Shown: one piece after another, positions 1 to 5,104 of the stretch | How the letters are laid out: every line of letters begins with the position of its first letter | Position numbering within the stretch: the stretch's first letter is position 1 | Assembly: GCA_945947845.1 (NCBI GenBank) | Contig: CAMEZN010000161.1 | Coordinates: forward strand, 1 to 5,104 | Direction of reading: 5' to 3' | From: an uncultured Mucispirillum sp. | GTDB taxonomy: Bacteria; Chrysiogenota; Deferribacteres; Deferribacterales; Mucispirillaceae | DNA length: 5,104 nucleotides | Position numbers and translations under genes: made by a program | The notes under the pieces: model-generated | Seen by the model: only the letters and a program-made list of their open reading frames with translations | Told to the model about the DNA's origin: nothing | Databases searched by the model: none

Positions 1-351
1 TTTCCTGTGAAAATAAATCCTTGTGAAATCGTTAGGGAAGAAAGTGGGCTTGCTCTCAGTTCAAGAAATGTATATCTTACTGATGAAGAAAGAAAATCTG
101 CATTAGCTTTAAACCAGAGCTTAAAGTATGCAGCTTCACTAGTAAAAAATGGTGAAAAAAATACATCTGTAATAATAAATGAAATAACAAAAATGATAAA
201 TAAAGTTCCATATAGTAAAATAGATTATATCAAAATAGTTGATATATATAGCCTTAATGATATAGAAACTATTGATAAACAGTATGCTGTTTTGCTGGCT
301 GTTTATATTGGTAAAACAAGATTAATTGATAATTATGCCGAACTAATGTAA
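1..351 (+). CDS. panC: pantothenate synthetase (pantoate-beta-alanine ligase), C-terminal part
   Basis: This is the 3' part of a gene whose start lies before the window; the reading frame is open from base 1 and stops with TAA at 349-351. PanC joins pantoate and beta-alanine using ATP in the cytoplasm, giving pantothenate for coenzyme A synthesis. The visible 116 residues begin within the family's conserved stretch: IVRE at residues 10-13 followed by GLALSSRN at 16-23. LSSRN is the KMSKS-like ATP-binding signature of PanC. The remainder matches the small C-terminal domain in length and ends as expected for a roughly 280-residue enzyme, so about 160-170 residues are missing upstream. The GTG at base 7 is inside the domain and is not a real start. 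There is no functional link to the oxidase genes downstream, and a separate promoter lies in the gap between them. Confidence 0.93.
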   Translation, partial: FPVKINPCEIVREESGLALSSRNVYLTDEERKSALALNQSLKYAASLVKNGEKNTSVIINEITKMINKVPYSKIDYIKIVDIYSLNDIETIDKQYAVLLAVYIGKTRLIDNYAELM

Positions 352-440
352 AGAAAAATACATAAACTGATACATTAATTACTGTTTATAATTTATTTAT
401 AATAATGGATAATATTTTATATTATACAAATAATCGTAAA

Positions 441-457
441 AAGATACTTTCTATCTT
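441..457. promoter_or_regulatory. perfect dyad overlapping the -35 region, possible activator site
   Basis: The sequence aagata-ctttc-tatctt is a perfect 6-bp inverted repeat with a 5-base spacer, centred on base 449. It lies about 42 bases before the transcription start predicted from the 456-484 promoter, which is where class II activators of the CRP/FNR family usually bind. The half sites do not match the FNR consensus (TTGAT-N4-ATCAA), so the regulator cannot be named. Six-base dyads occur by chance in AT-rich DNA; the position is the main argument. Confidence 0.35.
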
Positions 458-484
458 GATTTATGCTTGTTTATCTGCTATTAT
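456..484 (+). promoter_or_regulatory. predicted sigma70-type promoter of the cco operon
   Basis: A -35 element TTGATT (456-461) is followed after 17 bases by a -10 element TATTAT (479-484). The TG at 476-477, one base before the -10, makes it an extended -10. The -10 matches the consensus at 5 of 6 positions and the -35 at 4 of 6. Transcription would begin near 490-491, giving a leader of about 35 bases before ccoN. No other promoter of this quality was seen in 352-525, and no gene gap further downstream is long enough to need one. Confidence 0.6.
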
Positions 485-497
485 AGCAACATAGCAG
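475..497. promoter_or_regulatory. inverted repeat around the -10 element and predicted start
   Basis: The arms ctgctat (475-481) and atagcag (491-497) are perfect 7-bp complements separated by 9 bases. The left arm overlaps the -10 and the right arm falls on or just after the predicted transcription start. In DNA this could be an operator where a repressor would block the promoter. If transcription starts further upstream, it could instead form a weak hairpin in the leader. No run of T follows the right arm, so a terminator for panC is unlikely. Confidence 0.35.
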
Positions 498-513
498 TTT
501 AATAAATCTTTAT

Positions 514-519
514 GGGGGA
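514..519 (+). promoter_or_regulatory. ribosome binding site of ccoN
   Basis: GGGGGA lies 6 bases before the ATG at 526. It is the only G-rich run in a very AT-rich leader, and it fixes the ccoN start. Confidence 0.7.
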
Positions 520-525
520 TATGCA

Positions 526-1920
526 ATGAAAGAAATCTCAGGCGATTCTAAAATTGTCATGGGCTACATTTATTCTGCATTATTCTGGGGTGTAATAGGT
601 CTTGTATTAGGTCTTCTCATCTCTGCACAAATGTGGAGTGTTAGCTTTAATTTTGGAGAGTATTTTTCATTCGGCCGTCTTAGAACGGTTCACACAAATG
701 TTCTTGCTTACGGGCTAGGTATCACTGCTGAAATGGGTGCATTCTATTATATTATAGGACGCCTTACAAAACGCAGTCTTGTTTTCCCTAAGCTTGCAGT
801 TTTCCAACTTGTATTTTTCAACATTGTTGTTCTTGTTGGAATGCTTTCTCTTTTCGCAGGTTATAACCAATCACTTGAATATGCAGAGTTTGAATGGTTT
901 GTTGACCTTGGTGTTGTTGTAGCATGGGTATTATTTGCTATCAATGTATTAGGAACAATTCTTACTAGAAAAGAAAAACATATGTATGTTTCTTTATGGT
1001 ATATTCTTGCAACAATTGTAACTGTTGCAGTTTTATATATTGTAAATAACTTACACCTTATCGCTTCTCTTGGTAAATCTTACCATTTATATGCAGGTTT
1101 AAATAGTGCCAATGTTGAATGGTGGTATGGACACAATGCTGTTGGTTTCTTATTTACTACACCAATTTTAGCAGTATTTTACTATTTCTTACCAAAATCA
1201 ACAGGTATGCCAATATATAGCCACAGATTATCAATGCTTTCTTTCTGGTCATTGATTTTCATGTATTTATGGACAGGTGCTCACCACCTTGTTTACACTC
1301 CACTTCCAGACTGGCTCCAAACATTAGGTATTGTGTTTACAATCCTTCTGATTGCACCATCTTGGGGTTCTGTTGTTAACGGTTATTTAACACTTGCTCC
1401 AGACTGGTCTAAACTTAGAACTGCATATTTAGCAAAATTCTTTATTGCTGGTATCACTTTCTATGGTTTACAAACATTACAAGGTCCTACTCAAGGTCTT
1501 CGTGCAGTAAGCTCTCTTGTTCACTATACTGACTGGGTTCCAGGACACGTTCACATGGGAACAATGGGCTGGGTTGTTTTAACTGTAACTGCTGCAATTT
1601 ATTATATTACAACAAGAGTTTATAAAACTGAAATATACAGTGAAAGCTTAGCTAATACTCACTTCTGGCTTGTGCTTTTAGGTCAAATCGGTTTCTCTAT
1701 TACAATGTGGATAACTGGTATTCGTCAAGGTCTTATGTGGAAAGCAACTAATGTTGATGGAACATTAACTTATTCTTTTATTGAAACATTAGTTGGTAAC
1801 TATCCATATTGGATTGCTAGGTCTGTATTTGGTGTTATATTTATTGTTGGTATGCTTGTTTTCCTTTTCAACTTTATTATGACTATTGTAAAAGGCAAAC
1901 AAAACTTATCTAATCAATAG
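526..1920 (+). CDS. ccoN: cbb3-type cytochrome c oxidase catalytic subunit I (CcoN/FixN)
   Basis: This 464-residue protein, close to the usual length, is the proton-pumping core of a cbb3 oxidase that reduces O2 to water in the inner membrane. About 12 membrane helices are visible. Metal ligands inferred by motif: H56 (RTVHTN) and H343 for low-spin haem b; H203 (YGHN) and H253-H254 (GAHH) for CuB; H341 (PGHVH) for high-spin haem b3. Y247, six residues before H253, is at the position of the His-linked active-site Tyr, on the helix typical of the C family. The calcium-site glutamates are kept (E118 and E121 in LEYAEFEW). HYTDW at 333-337 and WG-x3-NG at 280-286 are further C-family signatures. 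One oddity is Q319 in LQGP, where the family usually has Glu (FEGP), exactly 22 residues before the b3 ligand His. It is the first gene of the operon; its stop codon overlaps the ribosome binding site of ccoO. Confidence 0.97.
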   Translation: MKEISGDSKIVMGYIYSALFWGVIGLVLGLLISAQMWSVSFNFGEYFSFGRLRTVHTNVLAYGLGITAEMGAFYYIIGRLTKRSLVFPKLAVFQLVFFNIVVLVGMLSLFAGYNQSLEYAEFEWFVDLGVVVAWVLFAINVLGTILTRKEKHMYVSLWYILATIVTVAVLYIVNNLHLIASLGKSYHLYAGLNSANVEWWYGHNAVGFLFTTPILAVFYYFLPKSTGMPIYSHRLSMLSFWSLIFMYLWTGAHHLVYTPLPDWLQTLGIVFTILLIAPSWGSVVNGYLTLAPDWSKLRTAYLAKFFIAGITFYGLQTLQGPTQGLRAVSSLVHYTDWVPGHVHMGTMGWVVLTVTAAIYYITTRVYKTEIYSESLANTHFWLVLLGQIGFSITMWITGIRQGLMWKATNVDGTLTYSFIETLVGNYPYWIARSVFGVIFIVGMLVFLFNFIMTIVKGKQNLSNQ

Positions 1921-1931
1921 GAGTATAAGAT

Positions 1932-2843
1932 ATGAGTGAAAATAACAACAGCATTTACAATAAAGCATTAATTTTCACAGTTATTGCATTAGTTGTTATC
2001 CTTGTGGGAACAATTGTTACTGTATTTGTTCCAATGATGACTACCGCAATGCACCCAAAACTTGAAAATGTTACTGAAAATCCATATACTCCGCTTCAAC
2101 TTGCTGGTCGTGATGTTTACCAAAAAGAAGGCTGTATTAACTGCCACTCACAAACAGTTCGTCCATTAAAAGCTGATGTATTAAGATATGGAGAAATCTC
2201 TCACCCTGGTGAAAGTGCTTATGAACGTCCATTTTTATGGGGTTCTAAAAGAACTGGTCCAGATTTAGCAAGAGTAGGTGGCTTATATTCTGATGAGTGG
2301 CATAAAGCTCACTTAATAAACCCACAACACTTTTTCCCAAAATCTAATATGCCAAAATATCCATGGCTTGCAGAAAAACAATTAGACCCAGTGGAAATTG
2401 AAAAACATGCAAAAGTATTAGGTTTAAAATATACACAAGCAGATATTGATGCTCTTAAAGGTTTAACAGAGCTTGATGCAATTGTTGCATATATGCAGCA
2501 ATTAGGAACTTATGTAGAAAATACTCATGCTGTTTTAGCTGATGAAGCTGCATTTGCATCTGCAACTAACCCTTACCTTAATAATCAAGAAAAAATTGAT
2601 AGAGGTCAGGAAATATATGACTTATTATGTATAGGCTGCCATGCAGCTAATGGTAAAGGAAATGCAGAAGGTTACGATGTTACTAATGTTACTTTTGCAG
2701 AAGCATTACCAGACTATACTGATGGTATGATGTTCACTACTATTGCAAATGGTATTGAAGGTTCTATGCCTGGTCATTTAAGGTTTATGACTAAAGATGA
2801 TATTTGGTCAGTAGCCGCTTATGTTAGAACATTAGCAAAATAA
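1932..2843 (+). CDS. ccoO: cbb3 oxidase mono-haem subunit CcoO fused to a second cytochrome c domain
   Basis: This 303-residue protein carries electrons from periplasmic donors to CcoN. Residues 1-192 are a normal CcoO: a membrane helix at about 12-35, the [12 protein letters not shown] segment, haem motif CINCH (68-72) followed by SQTVRP, and axial Met M140 in [10 protein letters not shown] CcoO of about 200 residues would end near the LGT at 191-193. Here the frame continues through a linker (193-217) into a complete class I cytochrome c domain at 218-303, with CIGCH (233-237), a candidate axial Met M279 (GSMPGH) and a final helix [10 protein letters not shown]. This domain stands in for a haem domain of CcoP, though its final part also resembles stand-alone cytochromes and ActE-type proteins. 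RBS TAGGAG (1918-1923) lies 8 bases before the ATG. No frameshift or stop suggests an artefact. Confidence 0.94.
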   Translation: MSENNNSIYNKALIFTVIALVVILVGTIVTVFVPMMTTAMHPKLENVTENPYTPLQLAGRDVYQKEGCINCHSQTVRPLKADVLRYGEISHPGESAYERPFLWGSKRTGPDLARVGGLYSDEWHKAHLINPQHFFPKSNMPKYPWLAEKQLDPVEIEKHAKVLGLKYTQADIDALKGLTELDAIVAYMQQLGTYVENTHAVLADEAAFASATNPYLNNQEKIDRGQEIYDLLCIGCHAANGKGNAEGYDVTNVTFAEALPDYTDGMMFTTIANGIEGSMPGHLRFMTKDDIWSVAAYVRTLAK

Positions 2844-2862
2844 TTTAAAGGAGGAATAAATT

Positions 2863-3072
2863 ATGTCTAATTATGATGAACAAGATGATATCCCTAGCTT
2901 AAATCGCAAGGATACAGAAAATAATCTTCCTTTAGGCTGGGTAATATTTTTTATTGCTTTAATTGTATGGGGCATATATTATATATATGCATATACTCCA
3001 ATGTTTAGCAATTGGACACAAAACGGAGCATATGAATCACAACACACTATTAGTGGTAAAGTTCAACCATAA
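2863..3072 (+). CDS. small membrane protein like the N-terminal anchor of CcoP, without haem
   Basis: The 69-residue protein has a polar, acidic N-terminus (1-20), the stretch NNLPLGW (20-26), one membrane helix at about 24-45 and a short periplasmic tail rich in Asn, Gln and aromatic residues. NNxLPxxW followed by a helix, then aromatic/Pro residues and a WTQ..AYE tail, is the pattern of the FixP_N/CcoP N-terminal domain, which normally precedes two cytochrome c domains. Here there is no CxxCH and the gene simply ends with TAA. The ribosome binding site AAAGGAGG (2847-2854, 8 bases before ATG) is the strongest in the window, so the product is probably abundant and stoichiometric. Position directly after ccoO supports a structural role, probably docking the CcoO-cytochrome fusion to CcoN. 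Assignment rests on motif and context, not on a search. Confidence 0.75.
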   Translation: MSNYDEQDDIPSLNRKDTENNLPLGWVIFFIALIVWGIYYIYAYTPMFSNWTQNGAYESQHTISGKVQP

Positions 3073-3086
3073 TAAAGGAGCATAAA

Positions 3087-3302
3087 ATGCAAGATAACGG
3101 AAACACTATTGCTATGAAAACTGTTGAAGAAAGTGAGCAGTTACAGTCTGCCGCAGCGGGCTATATTGTATATGGATTTGAAGTCTTATTAGTATTAATA
3201 CTTTTAGGAATTGCCATCTATTTATTTTCTTCAAAAAGGCAAAAATCGGTAGAGTCGCCAAAATATCGTATGATGGAGGACGATGACGATGATAGCAAAT
3301 AG
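3087..3302 (+). CDS. small single-helix protein in the CcoQ position with a CcoS-like acidic tail
   Basis: The 71-residue protein has a polar N-terminus (1-22), a membrane helix at about 25-48, a basic stop-transfer SSKRQK (48-53) and the tail ESPKYRMME followed by five Asp (65-69). Gene position and layout suit CcoQ, the small subunit that stabilises the cbb3 complex. The tail, however, is almost the same as that of the CcoS-type protein at 4919-5086. It could therefore be a CcoQ that gained this tail, or a second CcoS. RBS AAAGGAG (3074-3080) lies 6 bases before the ATG; a second ATG at 3114 (M10) is less well placed. Its 3' end overlaps the start of ccoG. Function is inferred; the coding status is well supported. 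Confidence 0.72.
   Translation: MQDNGNTIAMKTVEESEQLQSAAAGYIVYGFEVLLVLILLGIAIYLFSSKRQKSVESPKYRMMEDDDDDSK
3258..3293 (+). repeat. first copy of a repeated coding motif (PKYRMM plus Asp run)
   Basis: These 36 bases encode PKYRMM, one variable residue and five Asp. They match 5027-5062 at 30 of 36 bases by hand count. The differences are at the Arg codon (cgt against aga), at the variable residue and at two Asp third positions, so the peptide is better conserved than the DNA. Confidence 0.8.
3275..3280 (+). promoter_or_regulatory. ribosome binding site of ccoG inside the preceding gene
   Basis: GGAGGA lies within the tail codons of the upstream gene. It is only 2 bases from the ATG at 3283 but 8 bases from the in-frame ATG at 3289, so it favours 3289 as the ccoG start. 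Confidence 0.65.
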
Positions 3303-4452
3303 TGTTCTCCGTGGTAAAATATACAGGCTGCTACAATTTATTGTAGTAGCTTGTGTTTTCATTATTCCATTCATAAAAACATCAAATGGAAATAGTCTTT
3401 TTAGATTTGATGTTGCTACACTTCAATTATTTGCCTTTAATGGCATAGTTAACTTTGCAAGTTTCTTTTCCGCTTTTATTGCTATTTTACTTGTAACTTT
3501 TTTATTTATTTTTACAACTCAGCTTTTAGGAAGAATTTGGTGTGGCTGGCTTTGTCCACAGTCATTTTTTGCTATTAGAATAGAATCTTATGCAAAAAAA
3601 TTTAAAAATAAAACTATTCGTTTTATAGCAGAATTGATTTTTGCTGCTATTTTTTCGTTATTATTAACAGTTATATGGATGATGTATTTTGTTTCACCTT
3701 ATGATTTTATAGAAACATTAAAAAATTCTCATTTAATGTTGATAATAGGTATAGTGTTATTTTTATTTATTTTTGTAGATTTTGCTTTTGTTCGCTTTAA
3801 ATGGTGTAAATATGTTTGTCCATATTCTAAATTTCAGGTAGTAATGACTGATGATGATACTCTATATGTGGGCATGATTCCGGGAAAAGATAGCCAATGT
3901 ATTGATTGTAAAGCTTGTATTAGAGTTTGTCCAACACACATTGACCCTAGAAAAAATCCTGATGCAGATTGTATTTACTGCGAAACTTGTGTTACTGCAT
4001 GTAATCAGGTATTCCATAAAAAAGATAATACTAATGGTATTTTAGGTTATGTATGGGGTAAAAGTGATAAATTAAATTTAAAAAGACCAAATCTGATTGT
4101 TACTTTTATTATTTCTGTTACATTATTTTTTGTTTTAATTTATTCAATAGTTTCTACTAGTGAACCAGTTATGATTAATACTGTTGGTAATATTTCATCA
4201 TTAGGGAATGGTGTTTATACCTGCAATGTAGAAATCAAAAATAATCTTGATAAACCAGTTAGAATAAAGTTTATTAATCCAGATAATTTAGCTGAAATCA
4301 CTCCTGAAACGGTAAGAGTTTATATTCAATCTACTAAAACGGAAACTATTACTATTAACACAAAAGGGGAGATTCCTAGTGGAGTTCTAACTATTGAAGC
4401 ATATTATGATAGAAATACTCCACCATTAAAATTTGATGTTAATATAAAATAA
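3289..4452 (+). CDS. ccoG: cbb3 oxidase assembly protein CcoG (FixG/RdxA), iron-sulfur membrane protein
   Basis: CcoG proteins are membrane-bound iron-sulfur proteins that reduce Cu2+ to Cu+ during cbb3 oxidase assembly. Counting from the alternative upstream ATG (3283), the protein has 389 residues, shorter than the roughly 470 usual for the family, mostly because the N-terminal extension is missing. Order of elements: helix at about 13-30; helix at 60-82 leading into GRIWCGWLCPQ (C87, C91); helices at about 115-137 and 150-170; WCKYVCPY (C175, C179); two 4Fe-4S sites, C206/C209/C212/C216 and C230/C233/C236/C240; helix at about 270-290; and a periplasmic Ig-like C-terminal domain (FixG_C type) at 295-389. 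All cysteine pairs expected for the family are present. Start 3289 gives 387 residues and an 8-base RBS spacing; it overlaps the upstream gene by 14 bases, suggesting translational coupling. Confidence 0.93.
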   Translation: MIANSVLRGKIYRLLQFIVVACVFIIPFIKTSNGNSLFRFDVATLQLFAFNGIVNFASFFSAFIAILLVTFLFIFTTQLLGRIWCGWLCPQSFFAIRIESYAKKFKNKTIRFIAELIFAAIFSLLLTVIWMMYFVSPYDFIETLKNSHLMLIIGIVLFLFIFVDFAFVRFKWCKYVCPYSKFQVVMTDDDTLYVGMIPGKDSQCIDCKACIRVCPTHIDPRKNPDADCIYCETCVTACNQVFHKKDNTNGILGYVWGKSDKLNLKRPNLIVTFIISVTLFFVLIYSIVSTSEPVMINTVGNISSLGNGVYTCNVEIKNNLDKPVRIKFINPDNLAEITPETVRVYIQSTKTETITINTKGEIPSGVLTIEAYYDRNTPPLKFDVNIK

Positions 4453-4474
4453 ATACAAGGATAGGATAGTCGTT

Positions 4475-4912
4475 ATGAAACCAATGATTGCTTTAATTGC
4501 AACAGGAATTGTTTTATTATTAGTAATGCTTTATTTTGGTAACAAAAGTTTTGAAGGAACTTTTGAAACAAATGTTTATCAAAATTCAATGAAATATAAT
4601 AGAACTGCTCCTGTAATTAAAGAATTAGAAAAAACAGTTACTAATGTAAAGTTAGAGCCTATACCAAGTGAAAATGTTACTAAACTTACTTATGATGAAA
4701 GTTATGATAAATCTAAGTATACAATACTAAATATAGATATTACTTTTCCTAATAAACCAGATATTATACCTGTTATTGTAAAAGATAATACTGGAAGCAG
4801 TAAAGTAGTTGAACAGAAATTAGCTCCGGGCTTGTATATTGTTATATTTCATTTTTTAATCAATGATAGTAAAGATAATATTAAAGTGATGAAATCTGTT
4901 TATGTTGAGTAA
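4475..4912 (+). CDS. ccoH: FixH/CcoH-like cbb3 oxidase assembly protein
   Basis: The 145-residue protein has an N-terminal membrane helix (about 4-21) and a periplasmic domain. The segment VYQNSMKYNR (34-43) matches the FixH pattern of a Tyr-rich helix after the membrane anchor (Y-x-x-x-x-x-YN). The end of the protein, LAPGLYIVIFHF followed by a polar turn and KSVYVE, matches the closing beta strands of the family. CcoH is needed for stable assembly of the cbb3 complex in other bacteria. It lies 22 bases after ccoG with AGGA (4463-4466) 8 bases before the ATG. The middle part (45-80) is Lys/Glu/Thr-rich and not recognisable by eye, so family membership rests on both ends and on the position right after ccoG. 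Confidence 0.82.
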   Translation: MKPMIALIATGIVLLLVMLYFGNKSFEGTFETNVYQNSMKYNRTAPVIKELEKTVTNVKLEPIPSENVTKLTYDESYDKSKYTILNIDITFPNKPDIIPVIVKDNTGSSKVVEQKLAPGLYIVIFHFLINDSKDNIKVMKSVYVE

Positions 4913-4918
4913 AAATTA

Positions 4919-5086
4919 ATGAAATCATTGTTTGTCTTAATTTTAGTTAGTCTTGTTGTTGGTATAAGTGCATTTTTAATATTTTTGCTGGCTGGTAAGA
5001 AACAGCAGTTTGATGATATTGAAGGTCCAAAATATAGAATGATGAATGATGATGATGATGATTTATTAAACAAACCTAAAAAATAA
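4919..5086 (+). CDS. ccoS: CcoS-type cbb3 oxidase maturation protein
   Basis: This 55-residue protein is short enough to be missed. It starts at ATG 4919 and stops at TAA 5084-5086. It has a membrane helix (about 3-25), a basic GKK (26-28), then QFDDIEGPKYRMMN and five Asp (44-48). A single helix followed by QFDDxxGPxxR-x3-DDD is the standard CcoS layout. CcoS is required for haem and copper insertion into cbb3 oxidase in other bacteria. It begins 6 bases after the ccoH stop with only a weak GAG (4907-4909) as ribosome binding site, so translation is probably coupled to ccoH. The copper ATPase gene ccoI that often lies between ccoH and ccoS is absent. Confidence 0.88.
   Translation: MKSLFVLILVSLVVGISAFLIFLLAGKKQQFDDIEGPKYRMMNDDDDDLLNKPKK
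5027..5062 (+). repeat. second copy of the PKYRMM plus Asp motif, with a (GAT)5 run
   Basis: This copy is inside ccoS and pairs with 3258-3293. Bases 5048-5062 are five perfect GAT repeats, a short in-frame triplet run that could gain or lose Asp codons without a frameshift. Confidence 0.8.
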
Positions 5087-5104
5087 AATTATTTTTATAT
5101 TTTA

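Noticed and set aside
7..9. GTG as the start of a 114-residue protein
   Set aside because: The frame is open to base 1 and the preceding codons continue the PanC domain; no ribosome binding site is visible. It is a truncated gene, not a small one.
386..402. Two TTATAA blocks separated by 5 bases in the panC-ccoN gap
   Set aside because: They are each self-palindromic and sit in nearly pure AT sequence, where such repeats are expected by chance; they lie well upstream of the predicted promoter.
352..440. A rho-independent terminator after panC
   Set aside because: No GC-containing stem followed by a T run was found; transcription from panC may run on into the cco operon.
456..469. TTGAT followed by 4 bases as an FNR half site
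   Set aside because: The second half reads GCTTG instead of ATCAA, so there is no FNR palindrome; the TTGATT is better explained as a -35 element.
2863..3302. A frameshifted full-length ccoP spread over the two small genes
   Set aside because: There is no CxxCH in any frame-joined product that fits CcoP, each gene has its own good ribosome binding site and stop, and both small proteins look complete.
5087..5104. Operon terminator after ccoS
   Set aside because: Only 18 AT-rich bases remain and no stem is visible; it may lie beyond the window.

Overview
The window is a single-strand (+), AT-rich segment from a Gram-negative bacterium that respires at low oxygen. It holds the 3' end of a pantothenate synthetase gene (panC, 1-351). 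A 174-base control region follows (352-525), then a compact seven-gene cluster (526-5086) for a cbb3-type (C-family haem-copper) cytochrome c oxidase and its assembly factors. Every predicted gene is on the + strand, and the cco genes are separated by 0-22 bases or overlap, so they very probably form one operon.

Layout: ccoN (catalytic subunit, 526-1920); a ccoO gene whose product carries an extra C-terminal cytochrome c domain (1932-2843); a 69-residue single-helix protein that looks like the N-terminal membrane anchor of CcoP with no haem domain (2863-3072); a 71-residue single-helix protein in the CcoQ position with a CcoS-like acidic tail (3087-3302); ccoG (iron-sulfur assembly protein, 3289-4452); ccoH/FixH (4475-4912); and a short ccoS (4919-5086). 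The last gene is easy to miss because of its length.

The unusual point is how the oxidase is put together. The usual complex has a mono-haem CcoO and a separate membrane-anchored di-haem CcoP. Here CcoP appears to have been taken apart: its anchor is a stand-alone small protein, and one cytochrome c domain sits on the C-terminus of CcoO. The cluster therefore encodes two c-type haem sites instead of three. In addition, the Glu that is usual on the proximal side of haem b3 in CcoN is Gln here (Q319), two different small proteins share a nearly identical tail, and the copper ATPase gene ccoI, usual between ccoH and ccoS, is absent.

The control region contains a good sigma70-type promoter (TTGATT, 17 bp, TATTAT with an extended -10). 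A perfect dyad overlaps the -35 side, centred near -42, and a second perfect inverted repeat encloses the -10 and the predicted start. Neither matches the canonical FNR box.

Taxonomy is inference only. Low GC, panC next to cco genes and the reduced cbb3 architecture would fit a Deferribacterota-like organism (for example a Mucispirillum or Deferribacter relative), but other low-GC lineages are not excluded. There is no gene-free stretch longer than 300 bases, and no RNA genes, mobile elements or CRISPR arrays were seen.
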